Position numbers and translations under genes: made by a program. From the NCBI GenBank assembly GCA_016783355.1, contig JADHWR010000025.1, positions 1-16,583 on the forward strand: a DNA stretch of 16,583 bases. The letters run 5' to 3'. Position 1 is the first letter of the stretch; the number at the start of each line of letters is the position of its first letter. Under the pieces are notes generated by a model. That model was given only the letters and a program-made list of their open reading frames with translations. It ran no database searches and was not told where the DNA came from. Shown piece after piece: positions 6,887-13,626 of this stretch. This stretch comes from Candidatus Omnitrophota bacterium (GTDB lineage Bacteria > Omnitrophota > Gorgyraeia > Gygaellales > JAHJCI01).

Positions 6887-7384
6887 ATGAAGCTTAAAAG
6901 GGTCTTGGGTTTTGTTTTGGTATTGACCTTGGTTTTAGGCACAACATTTGCCTATGCCGAGACTAAGGTTGCTTATCTTGATTTGGGTAAGATTTTCGAT
7001 GCCTATAAAAAGACAAAGGAATACGATCAGGTTTTAGCAGAAAAAGAAAAGAGCTATGGAGAAGAGAGAGAAAAGAAGATTACAAAAGTTAGAGGATTAC
7101 AAGAAAGCCTCGAAGTCTTAAGTGACGCAGAAAAGGAAGAGAAAAAGCCAGAATTAGAATCAGAGATTAAGGAGTTACAGGAGTTTGACCGTAATCAGCA
7201 GGAGGTTTTAGGAAAAGAACGCAATGAAAGGGTTAAGGAAATATTTGATGACATCAAGAAGAATATTGCGGAATATGCGCAGAATAATGATTATGAGATA
7301 GTATTTGATAGCCGTGCGCTGGTGTATGAGAATAAGGATTTAGATATTACATCAGAAGTTCTCAAGATTCTTAATCAGGACTAA
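6887..7384 (+). CDS. skp: OmpH/Skp family periplasmic chaperone
   Basis: Skp holds unfolded outer-membrane proteins in the periplasm and hands them to the Bam complex. I take ATG 6887 as the start because AAAGGAGGAG lies just before it. It gives a clean signal peptide MKLKRVLGFVLVLTLVLGTT with cleavage after F-A-Y-A (residue 24). A start at 6845 would put 14 unrelated residues, encoded by the hairpin arm, in front of it. The mature part begins TKVAYLDLGKIFDAYKKTKEY, the conserved OmpH opening. A charged coiled-coil arm follows (about 45-125), then the return strand YEIVFDSRALVYENKDLDIT. The 165 residues are normal for the family. lpxD starts directly at the next base after the stop. Confidence 0.92.
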   Translation: MKLKRVLGFVLVLTLVLGTTFAYAETKVAYLDLGKIFDAYKKTKEYDQVLAEKEKSYGEEREKKITKVRGLQESLEVLSDAEKEEKKPELESEIKELQEFDRNQQEVLGKERNERVKEIFDDIKKNIAEYAQNNDYEIVFDSRALVYENKDLDITSEVLKILNQD

Positions 7385-8437
7385 ATGGAAATAACACTAA
7401 AAGAGATTGCTGATTTTGTTGGGGGTAAGCTTCTGGGGGATGGAGACTTAGTAGTGAGGAGGGTGGCTGGAATAAAAGAGGCAAGGTCAGGTGATATTAC
7501 CTTTCTTGCTAACTCAAAATATATTTCCTTGCTTTTACAGACTCAAGCTTCTGCTATTATTGTTCGCCCTGATATTACTGAAGCACTCAAGCCGGTCATA
7601 CAAGTTGATAATCCATCCGAGGCCTTTACTAAAATCGTGGAAAGGTTTTATCCACAGGAAAAAAAGCACCCTCAGGGGATTCACCCCAGCGCAGTAGTTG
7701 CGCCTTCGGCAAAGATTGAGGAAGGCGTTGCCATTGGCGCCTATTCTGTAATTGAAGAGGCTGCAGTTATTGGAAAAGACTCGATTATTTATTCCGGTTG
7801 TTTTATTGGTCGTCATACAGAGATAGGATGTAACTGTTTAATCTATCCCTCTGTTTGCATTCGAGAAGATACGTCTGTTGGCAATCGCGTGGTTATCCAG
7901 AGCGGCACAGTAATTGGCTCTGATGGATTTGGTTTTCTGACTAAGAACGGAATTCATCGGCGCATTCCTCAAATCGGAGTCGTTGTTATTGAGGACGACG
8001 TAGAGATTGGCGCAAATGTAGCGATTGACCGGGCAAGATTTGACAAGACAGTGATTGGCAAAGGCACAAAGATAGACAATCTTGTGCATATTGCACACAA
8101 TGTTGTCATTGGTAAGAATTGTTTTATTGTTGCCCAGGTAGGCATTTCCGGAAGCACCACTATTGGTGATAATGTTACCCTTGCCGGTCAGGTTGGTCTT
8201 GTTGGACATGTTAATGTTGGCGATGGAGCAGTGGTGATGGCAAAGTCCGGGATAAGTAAATCGGTTGCACCGGGTGAGATAGTCTGGGGCATTCCGGCAA
8301 GAGCACATATGCAGGCCAAGCGCATAAATGCTTCCCTGGCAAAGTTACCCGAACTCCTTAAGACTGTTGCTGAACTAAAACAGAAATTGAAAGAAGGAAA
8401 GAAGAGAAAAGATGGCAAAGCAGAGGACAATAAGTAA
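7385..8437 (+). CDS. lpxD: UDP-3-O-acylglucosamine N-acyltransferase LpxD
   Basis: LpxD adds the second 3-hydroxyacyl chain (N-linked) in lipid A synthesis. The 350 residues show an N-terminal uridine-binding domain, EITLKEIADFVGGKLLGD through GDITFLANSKY, residues 1-100. A left-handed beta helix built of I-G-x-x-x-x-I hexapeptides follows (about 104-310). The segment LVHIAHNVVIG (233-243) holds the presumed catalytic histidine H238, matching H239 of E. coli. VWGIPARAHMQAKR leads into the C-terminal helix and a Lys-rich tail. The gene follows skp with no gap and overlaps lpxC by 26 bases. The order skp-lpxD-lpxC/fabZ-lpxA is common in diderm bacteria. Confidence 0.96.
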   Translation: MEITLKEIADFVGGKLLGDGDLVVRRVAGIKEARSGDITFLANSKYISLLLQTQASAIIVRPDITEALKPVIQVDNPSEAFTKIVERFYPQEKKHPQGIHPSAVVAPSAKIEEGVAIGAYSVIEEAAVIGKDSIIYSGCFIGRHTEIGCNCLIYPSVCIREDTSVGNRVVIQSGTVIGSDGFGFLTKNGIHRRIPQIGVVVIEDDVEIGANVAIDRARFDKTVIGKGTKIDNLVHIAHNVVIGKNCFIVAQVGISGSTTIGDNVTLAGQVGLVGHVNVGDGAVVMAKSGISKSVAPGEIVWGIPARAHMQAKRINASLAKLPELLKTVAELKQKLKEGKKRKDGKAEDNK

Positions 8438-9725
8438 AGAGACAGAAGTGGAGGGCGTAGGTCTCCATACGGCTAATCCTGCAAGAATAAGATTTAAGCC
8501 AGCGGGAGAAAATCACGGCATTGTGTTTGTTCGCAAAGATTTGGAAGGCAGTCCCTCGATTGGAGTCTTGCCGGAAAACGTCCTTTTTAATCTCTCGTTT
8601 TTTCGGCGCACATCATTGGGTAATAATGGAGTTGAGATTCATACTGTAGAGCATTTAATGGCAGCGTTGTGTGGTTTAGAAATTGACAATCTAATTATTG
8701 AGATTGACAACATTGAGGTTCCTGGTTTAGATGGAAGCGCCAAAGACTTTGTTGATGCGTTATTAAAAGCGGGGATTTATGAGCAGGCAGAGGAGCGTCA
8801 TTGTTTTTCTTTGCGTGAGGCGGTTTTTGTAGAAGAAGAAGGGGCAAGTATTGTCGCCATACCGTCTAATGATTTTAAAATCTCTTATACTTTAAGTTAT
8901 CCGGGGATACCAGCCCTAGAAACAGGATATTTAGAATATTTAATATCAAGCAATACATTTTCTGATTCGTTTGCCGGGGCACGAACATTTTGCCTGGAAG
9001 AGGAAGCCGGTGATTTACAAGGCAAGGGCTTGGGGAAGGGCGCAAGTTATCGAAACACATTGGTTGTTGGCAAAAGAGGTGTCGTCAAGAACAAACTGCG
9101 CTTTCCCGACGAGTTTGTCCGGCATAAAATTTTGGATTTAATGGGTGACTTTTATCTTTTAGGCACATCCTTAAAGGCACACATAATTGCCATAAGGAGC
9201 GGCCATTTTTTAAATCTGAAGTTACTGAAAAAAATTTATCAACAGAAGCTGAGAGCTTCTCGCTCGGCAATAAAATTAAATTATACACCTGCCGAAGGCA
9301 AGCAATTAGATACTGAGGCGGTGATGCGTGTTTTACCTCATCGGCCACCATTTCTTTTTGTGGACAAAATCATTGATTTAGAAGAGGGCAAGCGCTGTGT
9401 GGGAATAAAGAATCTTACCATCAATGACTATTTTTTCAAAGGGCATTTTCCCCAGCGGCCAGTAATGCCTGGTGTTTTAGTGATTGAGGCAATGGCACAG
9501 GTTGGCGGCGTAATGATGTTGTCTCTTGCCCAAAACCGGGGAAAACTTGCTTATTTTATGGCTGCAAATAACGTTAAATTTAGAAAACCTGTTTTACCGG
9601 GCGATCAACTTGTTTTAGAGGTAAAGGCAGTAAGGATTAAGGCAAAAACCGGACATGTACATGCAGAAGCCCTGGTTGAGGATAAATTGGTAGCAGAGGC
9701 AGATTTGATGTTTGCCTTGTCATAA
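8412..9725 (+). CDS. lpxC/fabZ: Fused LpxC (UDP-3-O-acyl-GlcNAc deacetylase) / FabZ (3-hydroxyacyl-ACP dehydratase)
   Basis: One 437-residue frame joins two enzymes. Residues 1-290 are LpxC, the Zn2+ deacetylase that commits UDP-acyl-GlcNAc to lipid A. They include VEGVGLHT, HTVEHLMAAL (E80, and H81 as a zinc ligand), EVPGLDGSAKDFVDAL, and RHKILDLMGD with ligands H238 and D242. H265 lies in IRSGHF. Residues 300-437 are FabZ, the hot-dog-fold dehydratase of fatty-acid elongation. They include VLPHRPPFLFVDKI, GHFPQRPVMPGVLVIEAMAQ with catalytic H345 and E359, and FRKPVLPGD. All catalytic residues are present in both halves. The linker (about 290-299) has no stop or start-like break, so the fusion is real in the sequence. 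Such fusions are known in Bacteroidetes and some PVC-type bacteria. Both activities compete for the 3-hydroxyacyl-ACP pool. Confidence 0.95.
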   Translation: MAKQRTISKETEVEGVGLHTANPARIRFKPAGENHGIVFVRKDLEGSPSIGVLPENVLFNLSFFRRTSLGNNGVEIHTVEHLMAALCGLEIDNLIIEIDNIEVPGLDGSAKDFVDALLKAGIYEQAEERHCFSLREAVFVEEEGASIVAIPSNDFKISYTLSYPGIPALETGYLEYLISSNTFSDSFAGARTFCLEEEAGDLQGKGLGKGASYRNTLVVGKRGVVKNKLRFPDEFVRHKILDLMGDFYLLGTSLKAHIIAIRSGHFLNLKLLKKIYQQKLRASRSAIKLNYTPAEGKQLDTEAVMRVLPHRPPFLFVDKIIDLEEGKRCVGIKNLTINDYFFKGHFPQRPVMPGVLVIEAMAQVGGVMMLSLAQNRGKLAYFMAANNVKFRKPVLPGDQLVLEVKAVRIKAKTGHVHAEALVEDKLVAEADLMFALS

Positions 9726-9726
9726 G

Positions 9727-10503
9727 ATGGAAATACACCCTACGGCAATTATTTCTCCTAAAGCAAAACTAGGAAAAGATGTTGAGATTGGCCCATATTC
9801 TATCATAGGTGATAATATTAGCATCGGTGAGGGAACAAAAATTGGTGTTCATTGTGTAGTAGAGGGTGATACGACGATTGGCAAGCGCTGCCAGATACTT
9901 ACAGGGGCAGTCTTAGGTAGTCCGCCGCAGGATCTTAAATATAAAGGTGCAAGAAGTTTTTTGGAAATCGGCGATGAGAATACTATTCGTGAATATGTTA
10001 CGATGAATCCAGGAACAGAAGAAAATACGAAGACCTGTGTCGGTAGTCATAATCTAATTATGGCTTACTCTCATATTGCCCATAATTGCACTATTGGTAA
10101 CCACTGTATTATTGCTAATCTTGGCACATTAGCAGGATTTGTTACTATTGAGAATAGGGCAGTCATTGGAGGAATGGTGGCGATACATCAATTTACAAAT
10201 ATTGGCACATTTTCTATTATTGGCGGCTGTTCCAAGGTAATTTCTGATGTTCCGCCTTATTCGACTTGCGATGGGCATCCGGCAAGAATCTATGGTCTTA
10301 ATCTTGTAGGTTTGCGTCGGGCAGGATTTAAACCAGAAACAATTAAACAGCTTGACCATGCTTTTAAAATATTGTTTGCCGCTGGATTGAATAAAAAACG
10401 TGCCTTGGAAAAAATAACCCAACAAAAAACTATTTCTTCCGAAGTAGCCTACCTTATTGATTTTCTCAAAAGATCTAAACGCGGTGTTTGTCGTCATGTA
10501 TGA
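9727..10503 (+). CDS. lpxA: Acyl-ACP--UDP-N-acetylglucosamine O-acyltransferase LpxA
   Basis: LpxA catalyses the first step of lipid A synthesis: O-acylation of UDP-GlcNAc from 3-hydroxyacyl-ACP. The 258 residues match the usual length. MEIHPTAIISPKAKLGKDVEIGPYS opens the hexapeptide beta helix. GSPPQDLKYKG and the TIREYVTMNPGT loop are LpxA hallmarks that separate it from LpxD. MAYSHIAHNCTIGN holds H116 and the presumed catalytic H119 (E. coli H125). The C-terminal helical part starts GLNLVGLRRAGF. ATG 9727 is one base after the lpxC-fabZ stop; a TTG 15 bases upstream is less likely because the family begins with this I-H-P-T-A motif. The stop overlaps lpxI (ATGA). Confidence 0.96.
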   Translation: MEIHPTAIISPKAKLGKDVEIGPYSIIGDNISIGEGTKIGVHCVVEGDTTIGKRCQILTGAVLGSPPQDLKYKGARSFLEIGDENTIREYVTMNPGTEENTKTCVGSHNLIMAYSHIAHNCTIGNHCIIANLGTLAGFVTIENRAVIGGMVAIHQFTNIGTFSIIGGCSKVISDVPPYSTCDGHPARIYGLNLVGLRRAGFKPETIKQLDHAFKILFAAGLNKKRALEKITQQKTISSEVAYLIDFLKRSKRGVCRHV

Positions 10504-11309
10504 ATAAAGCCAGGATTGGTCTTATTGCAGGTAATCGGCGATTTCCCTTACTTGTTGCTGAGCAGGCAAAGAAAAAGGATTACGAGGTTGTCGTAATCGC
10601 TCTAAAGGGTGAAGCATCACGCTTAATCTGCCGTATCGCTGATAAGGTATATTGGCTGGGATTAGGCGATTTTAATCAGATTTATAAAATATTTAAAGAA
10701 GAAGGTGTTGGCGATATTATTTTAGCGGGTCAGATTAGCCCCTACCGTTTATTTAAGAAGGAGGTAAGAGATAATCCCGATTTGAAGGAGATTTTAGATT
10801 CTCTTTATGATAAGCGGGCCGATAGTATCTTTGGGGCAATTGCCCAAAGGCTCGAGCAAGGGGGACTACACTTGCTTGATTCCACCCTTTTTTTAGAAGA
10901 CTTTTTGCCGAAGAAATCAACCTTGACAAAAAAGACACCTAATTTCAATCAATGGGAAGATGTTAATTGGGGTTTTAGTATGGCAAAAAAGATTGCCTCT
11001 CTTGATATTGGACAGAGTGCTGCGATTAAGGATAAATCTGTAGTTGCAGTAGAGGCATTAGAGGGGACAGATAATTTAATTCGGCGAGGAGCAAGGATTG
11101 CCGGGCAAGGTGTAATCATTGTTAAGGTCAGCAAGCCCAAGCAGGATATGCGCTTTGATGTTCCGGTTTTCGGCTTACATACGATTAAAAATCTTATAAA
11201 TTGCAAAGCAGCAGGAATTGCCGTTGAGGCACAAAAGACCTTATTTATTGACCAGGAAGAGGCAGTTAAATTAGCCGATAAAAAAGGCATTTTTATCGTG
11301 GCAGTATAA
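10500..11309 (+). CDS. lpxI: UDP-2,3-diacylglucosamine pyrophosphatase LpxI
   Basis: LpxI hydrolyses UDP-2,3-diacylglucosamine to lipid X and UMP. It replaces LpxH in many bacteria outside the gamma- and betaproteobacteria. The 269 residues start with IGLIAGNRRFPLLVAEQAK. The central region has DIILAGQISP and LPKKSTLTKKTP; the C-terminal catalytic domain has SVVAVEALEGTDNLIRRG and QDMRFDVPVFG. An Asp in this last motif (D216 or D220) matches the catalytic Asp known from Caulobacter LpxI. The ATG overlaps the lpxA stop (ATGA), giving a 269-residue protein with the usual N-terminus; the TTG further upstream is not needed. lpxB does not follow here. A tRNA gene begins four bases after the stop. 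Confidence 0.95.
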   Translation: MNKARIGLIAGNRRFPLLVAEQAKKKDYEVVVIALKGEASRLICRIADKVYWLGLGDFNQIYKIFKEEGVGDIILAGQISPYRLFKKEVRDNPDLKEILDSLYDKRADSIFGAIAQRLEQGGLHLLDSTLFLEDFLPKKSTLTKKTPNFNQWEDVNWGFSMAKKIASLDIGQSAAIKDKSVVAVEALEGTDNLIRRGARIAGQGVIIVKVSKPKQDMRFDVPVFGLHTIKNLINCKAAGIAVEAQKTLFIDQEEAVKLADKKGIFIVAV

Positions 11310-11313
11310 TTTT

Positions 11314-11386
11314 GCGCCTATAGCTCAACGGATAGAGCGCCAGCCTTCGGAGCTGGGCGTTGGGGGTTCAAATCCTCCTAGGCGCG
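11314..11386 (+). tRNA. tRNA-Arg (anticodon TCG)
   Basis: Full cloverleaf of 73 bases. The acceptor GCGCCTA pairs with TAGGCGC and the discriminator is G. The D stem is GCTC/GAGC and the anticodon stem CCAGC/GCTGG around CTTCGGA, giving anticodon TCG for CGN arginine codons. The T arm is GGGGG-TTCAAAT-CCTCC with one G-T pair. CCA is not encoded. It begins four bases after the lpxI stop, with no room for its own promoter in the gap, so it is probably cut from the lpx transcript. Confidence 0.96.
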
Positions 11387-11395
11387 CAGGGGGAT

Positions 11396-11468
11396 GGGCC
11401 ACTAGCTCAATTGGCAGAGCAGGACACTCTTAATGTCAAGGTCGAAGGTTCGACTCCTTCGTGGCCCA
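11396..11468 (+). tRNA. tRNA-Lys (anticodon CTT)
   Basis: Full cloverleaf of 73 bases. The acceptor GGGCCAC pairs with GTGGCCC and the discriminator is A. The D stem is GCTC/GAGC and the anticodon loop CTCTTAA, giving anticodon CTT for AAG. The T arm is GAAGG-TTCGACT-CCTTC. The anticodon stem GGACA/TGTCA has a G-A mismatch at its top pair (27-43). CCA is not encoded. Nine bases separate it from tRNA-Arg, and archease starts 24 bases after it, so all are probably in one transcript. Confidence 0.95.
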
Positions 11469-11492
11469 TTTTTATATTTTCGAGGAGAAAAA

Positions 11493-11927
11493 ATGAAAAA
11501 ATACGAGATAATTGACCATACTGCTGATATCGGCATCAGGGCTTATGGCAAGGATTTAAAAGAACTTTTTTTGAATGCTGCTTATGCGATGTTTGAGATT
11601 ATGTTAGAAGCAATAAAGAAAAAGTCAATCTTTCAAAAAAGAGAACATAAGAAATTTATATTAAATAAAGAGGGCAATAACTTAGAAGAGGTTCTTGTTG
11701 TCTGGTTGAGTGAATTATTGTATCTGTTTTCTACTGAGGGCTTGATTATGGAGAAGGCAGATATACAGAAATTGGACGGAAGCTCTATTCAGGCAGAGGT
11801 AACCGGCAGAATGTTTAGCCCTGATTTTTATCGGATTAAAACCGAGATAAAAGCAGTTACATACCATGAATTAGAAGTCAAAAAGGCGGAGCATGGCTAC
11901 GAAGTGCAGGTGATTTTTGACGTCTGA
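11493..11927 (+). CDS. Archease (RtcB RNA ligase activator)
   Basis: Archease is a small metal-binding protein that lets RtcB turn over many times and widens its nucleotide use. The 144 residues match the family. The signature is YEIIDHTADIGIRAYG near the N-terminus with the acidic metal ligand D12. EEVLVVWLSELLYLFSTEG lies in the middle, EIKAVTYHELEV follows, and the end is VIFDV with the closing Asp. ATG 11493 is preceded by GAGGAG (11482-11487); the longer open frame runs back into tRNA-Lys and is not coding. rtcB follows 38 bases downstream, the usual partner, so the pair should act together in RNA ligation. The order tRNA-tRNA-archease-rtcB suggests a role in tRNA repair, but this is inferred. 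Confidence 0.94.
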   Translation: MKKYEIIDHTADIGIRAYGKDLKELFLNAAYAMFEIMLEAIKKKSIFQKREHKKFILNKEGNNLEEVLVVWLSELLYLFSTEGLIMEKADIQKLDGSSIQAEVTGRMFSPDFYRIKTEIKAVTYHELEVKKAEHGYEVQVIFDV

Positions 11928-11965
11928 ACTACATTTGGGACACTGATTTATGGAGTGATTTTAAA

Positions 11966-13426
11966 ATGGCGAATATCTGGGAAGGGCCTTTAGAAAAGAT
12001 TGATGATTATCGCTGGCGCATACCAAAGACGTATAAGTCAGGTATGCGTGTTCCCGGGTTGATTTATGCTGACGAGAGATTATTAAAGGATATTCGCCAC
12101 GATAGAGCAGCAGAACAGGTTGCCAATGTTGCTTTTCTGCCCGGTATCGTTAAATATTCCCTGGCAATGCCAGATATTCACTGGGGCTACGGTTTTTGTA
12201 TTGGCGGTGTGGCAGCAACAGATGTTGAGCAAGGAGGAGTGATTTCTCCTGGCGGAGTTGGTTTTGACATTAACTGCGGCGTCCGTTTAATAAAGACAAA
12301 TTTCCAATACGATGAGATAAAGGATAAAATTAAGGATTTGGTTTATAGTCTATTCAATGATGTTCCCTCGGGTGTGGGCTCAAAAGGAGAAATAAGGGTT
12401 AGTGAAAAAGAGGAACGGGAGATTTTGGTTAAAGGCGCAGGATGGGCAGTTCAGAGGGGCTATGGGACAGAGGAGGATTTGGAATGCACTGAGGAATACG
12501 GCGCAATCGCGGGCAGCAACCCTTCGGCTGTTTCAGAAAGAGCCTACAAGAGAGGAAAGGCGCAATCCGGCACTCTTGGTTCAGGCAATCACTTCATAGA
12601 AATTCAGGTAATTGATCAGCTCTATGACCAGGAGATATGCGATGAATTAGGCTTGAGACCCGAACAAGTTACATTAATGATTCATTCTGGCTCACGTGGT
12701 TTTGGTTATCAGGTTTGCGATGATTATACCAAGAGTATGATTCGCTGTTTAGCCAAATATCAAATCAATGTTCCTGACCGGCAGCTTGCCTGTGCGCCGT
12801 TAAATTCTCCTGAGGGAAGAGAGTATCTTGGGGCAATGAAATGCGCCGCAAATTATGCCTGGGCGAATCGCCAGTGCCTGATGCATTTAGCGCGAAAGTC
12901 CTTTGAGAAGATTTTTAATAAATCCTGGGAGAGTATGGGGATGTATCTAATCTATGATGTTGCCCATAATATTGCCAAGATTGAAAAGCATATTGTTGAT
13001 GGTAAAGAAAAGAAACTCTGTGTCCATCGAAAGGGTGCAACGCGTGCCTTTGGGCCGGGTCATCCGGCGCTACCAGATAGATACAAAAAAATAGGCCAGC
13101 CCGTAATTATCCCCGGTGATATGGGCAGGAATTCTTATCTTTTAGTCGGCACACAAAAGGCAATGGAGGAGACATTTGGTTCGACGTGTCACGGTGCCGG
13201 CAGGCTAAAATCACGCTCGGCAGCCCTAAGATCAATAGATGTAAATAAACTGATGAATGAGTTAGAAACAAAGCATATATTCGTCAGAGCAGCGGGTCGA
13301 GGGACAATTATTGAGGAAGCACCAGAGGTTTACAAAGACGTTAATCAGGTTGTTGATGTAGTGCACAATGTTGGTATTGCCAAGCGGGTTTGTCGGATGC
13401 GACCGATAGGAGTAATCAAAGGATAG
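11966..13426 (+). CDS. rtcB: RtcB 3'-phosphate/5'-hydroxyl RNA ligase
   Basis: RtcB joins RNA 2',3'-cyclic phosphate or 3'-phosphate ends to 5'-OH ends with GTP and Mn2+. The 486 residues carry every catalytic motif at nearly the same spacing as the 481-residue Pyrococcus enzyme. Metal ligands lie in GVGFDINCGVR (D101, C104), GTLGSGNHF (H209), MIHSGSRG (H240) and DVAHNIAK (H334). STCHGAGR holds H409, the residue that receives GMP. HRKGATRA, GDMGRNSYLL and EAPEVYKDV complete the set. It starts ATG with GGAG at 11952-11955. The protein ends RMRPIGVIKG, the family's normal end; the DNA for these last codons is the first unit of a tandem repeat that continues downstream. Confidence 0.96.
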   Translation: MANIWEGPLEKIDDYRWRIPKTYKSGMRVPGLIYADERLLKDIRHDRAAEQVANVAFLPGIVKYSLAMPDIHWGYGFCIGGVAATDVEQGGVISPGGVGFDINCGVRLIKTNFQYDEIKDKIKDLVYSLFNDVPSGVGSKGEIRVSEKEEREILVKGAGWAVQRGYGTEEDLECTEEYGAIAGSNPSAVSERAYKRGKAQSGTLGSGNHFIEIQVIDQLYDQEICDELGLRPEQVTLMIHSGSRGFGYQVCDDYTKSMIRCLAKYQINVPDRQLACAPLNSPEGREYLGAMKCAANYAWANRQCLMHLARKSFEKIFNKSWESMGMYLIYDVAHNIAKIEKHIVDGKEKKLCVHRKGATRAFGPGHPALPDRYKKIGQPVIIPGDMGRNSYLLVGTQKAMEETFGSTCHGAGRLKSRSAALRSIDVNKLMNELETKHIFVRAAGRGTIIEEAPEVYKDVNQVVDVVHNVGIAKRVCRMRPIGVIKG

Positions 13427-13587
13427 AGGGAGTCCTGAGCGTAGTCGAAGGGGCGACCGATAGGAGTAATCAAAGGATAGAGGGAGTCCTGAGCGTAGTC
13501 GAAGGGGCGACCGATAGGAGTAATTAAAGGATAGAGGGAGTCCTGAGCGTAGTCGAAGGGGCGACCGATAGGAGTAATTAAAGGATA
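13399..13587 (+). repeat. 54-bp tandem repeat, 3.5 copies, built from the 3' end of rtcB plus a palindrome-like segment
   Basis: Units start at 13399, 13453, 13507 and 13561; the last is half length. Each unit has about 28 bases identical to the final rtcB codons plus the TAG stop, then 26 bases containing CCTGAGCGTAGTCGAAGG. Units 1 and 2 are identical. Unit 3 differs by one C to T change (aatC to aatT), shared by partial unit 4, in which the stop copy reads TAA. Only the first copy is coding. The stop and an in-frame TGA ten bases later (13436-13438) close the frame, so the extra copies are not translated as part of RtcB. There are no unique spacers, so it is not a CRISPR array. The CCTGAGCGTAGTCGAAGG core looks like a dispersed short repeat I recall from many bacterial genomes; this is from memory, not a search. 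Confidence 0.9.
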
Positions 13588-13592
13588 AAGAT

Positions 13593-13620
13593 TAGCGTAT
13601 AGCGTAGAGCGGATAGCGTA
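13593..13620 (+). repeat. Degenerate heptamer tandem repeat just before serS
   Basis: TAGCGTA occurs at 13593-13599, 13600-13606 and 13614-13620, with the variant GAGCGGA at 13607-13613. The next bases, TAGGAAA, look like a decayed fifth unit that now supplies the AGGA in front of the serS ATG. This is a simple four-unit repeat with a 7-base period, following directly on the 54-bp repeat. Any effect on serS translation is inference. Confidence 0.75.
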
Positions 13621-13626
13621 TAGGAA

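Noticed and set aside
9085..9351. Open frames on the - strand under lpxC/fabZ, lpxD, lpxA, dnaB and serS
   Set aside because: Each lies antisense to a gene with a full set of family motifs and has no recognisable protein of its own.
11305..11310. Perfect TATAAT just before tRNA-Arg
   Set aside because: It ends only three bases before the tRNA start, so transcription would begin inside the tRNA, and no -35 box lies 16-18 bases upstream.
11433..11492. Longer archease frame beginning inside tRNA-Lys
   Set aside because: The extra 20 codons are tRNA sequence, and the family N-terminus and ribosome-binding site point to ATG 11493.
13399..13587. Possible CRISPR-like array after rtcB
   Set aside because: Whole 54-bp units are repeated with no unique spacers, and part of each unit is the rtcB gene end.
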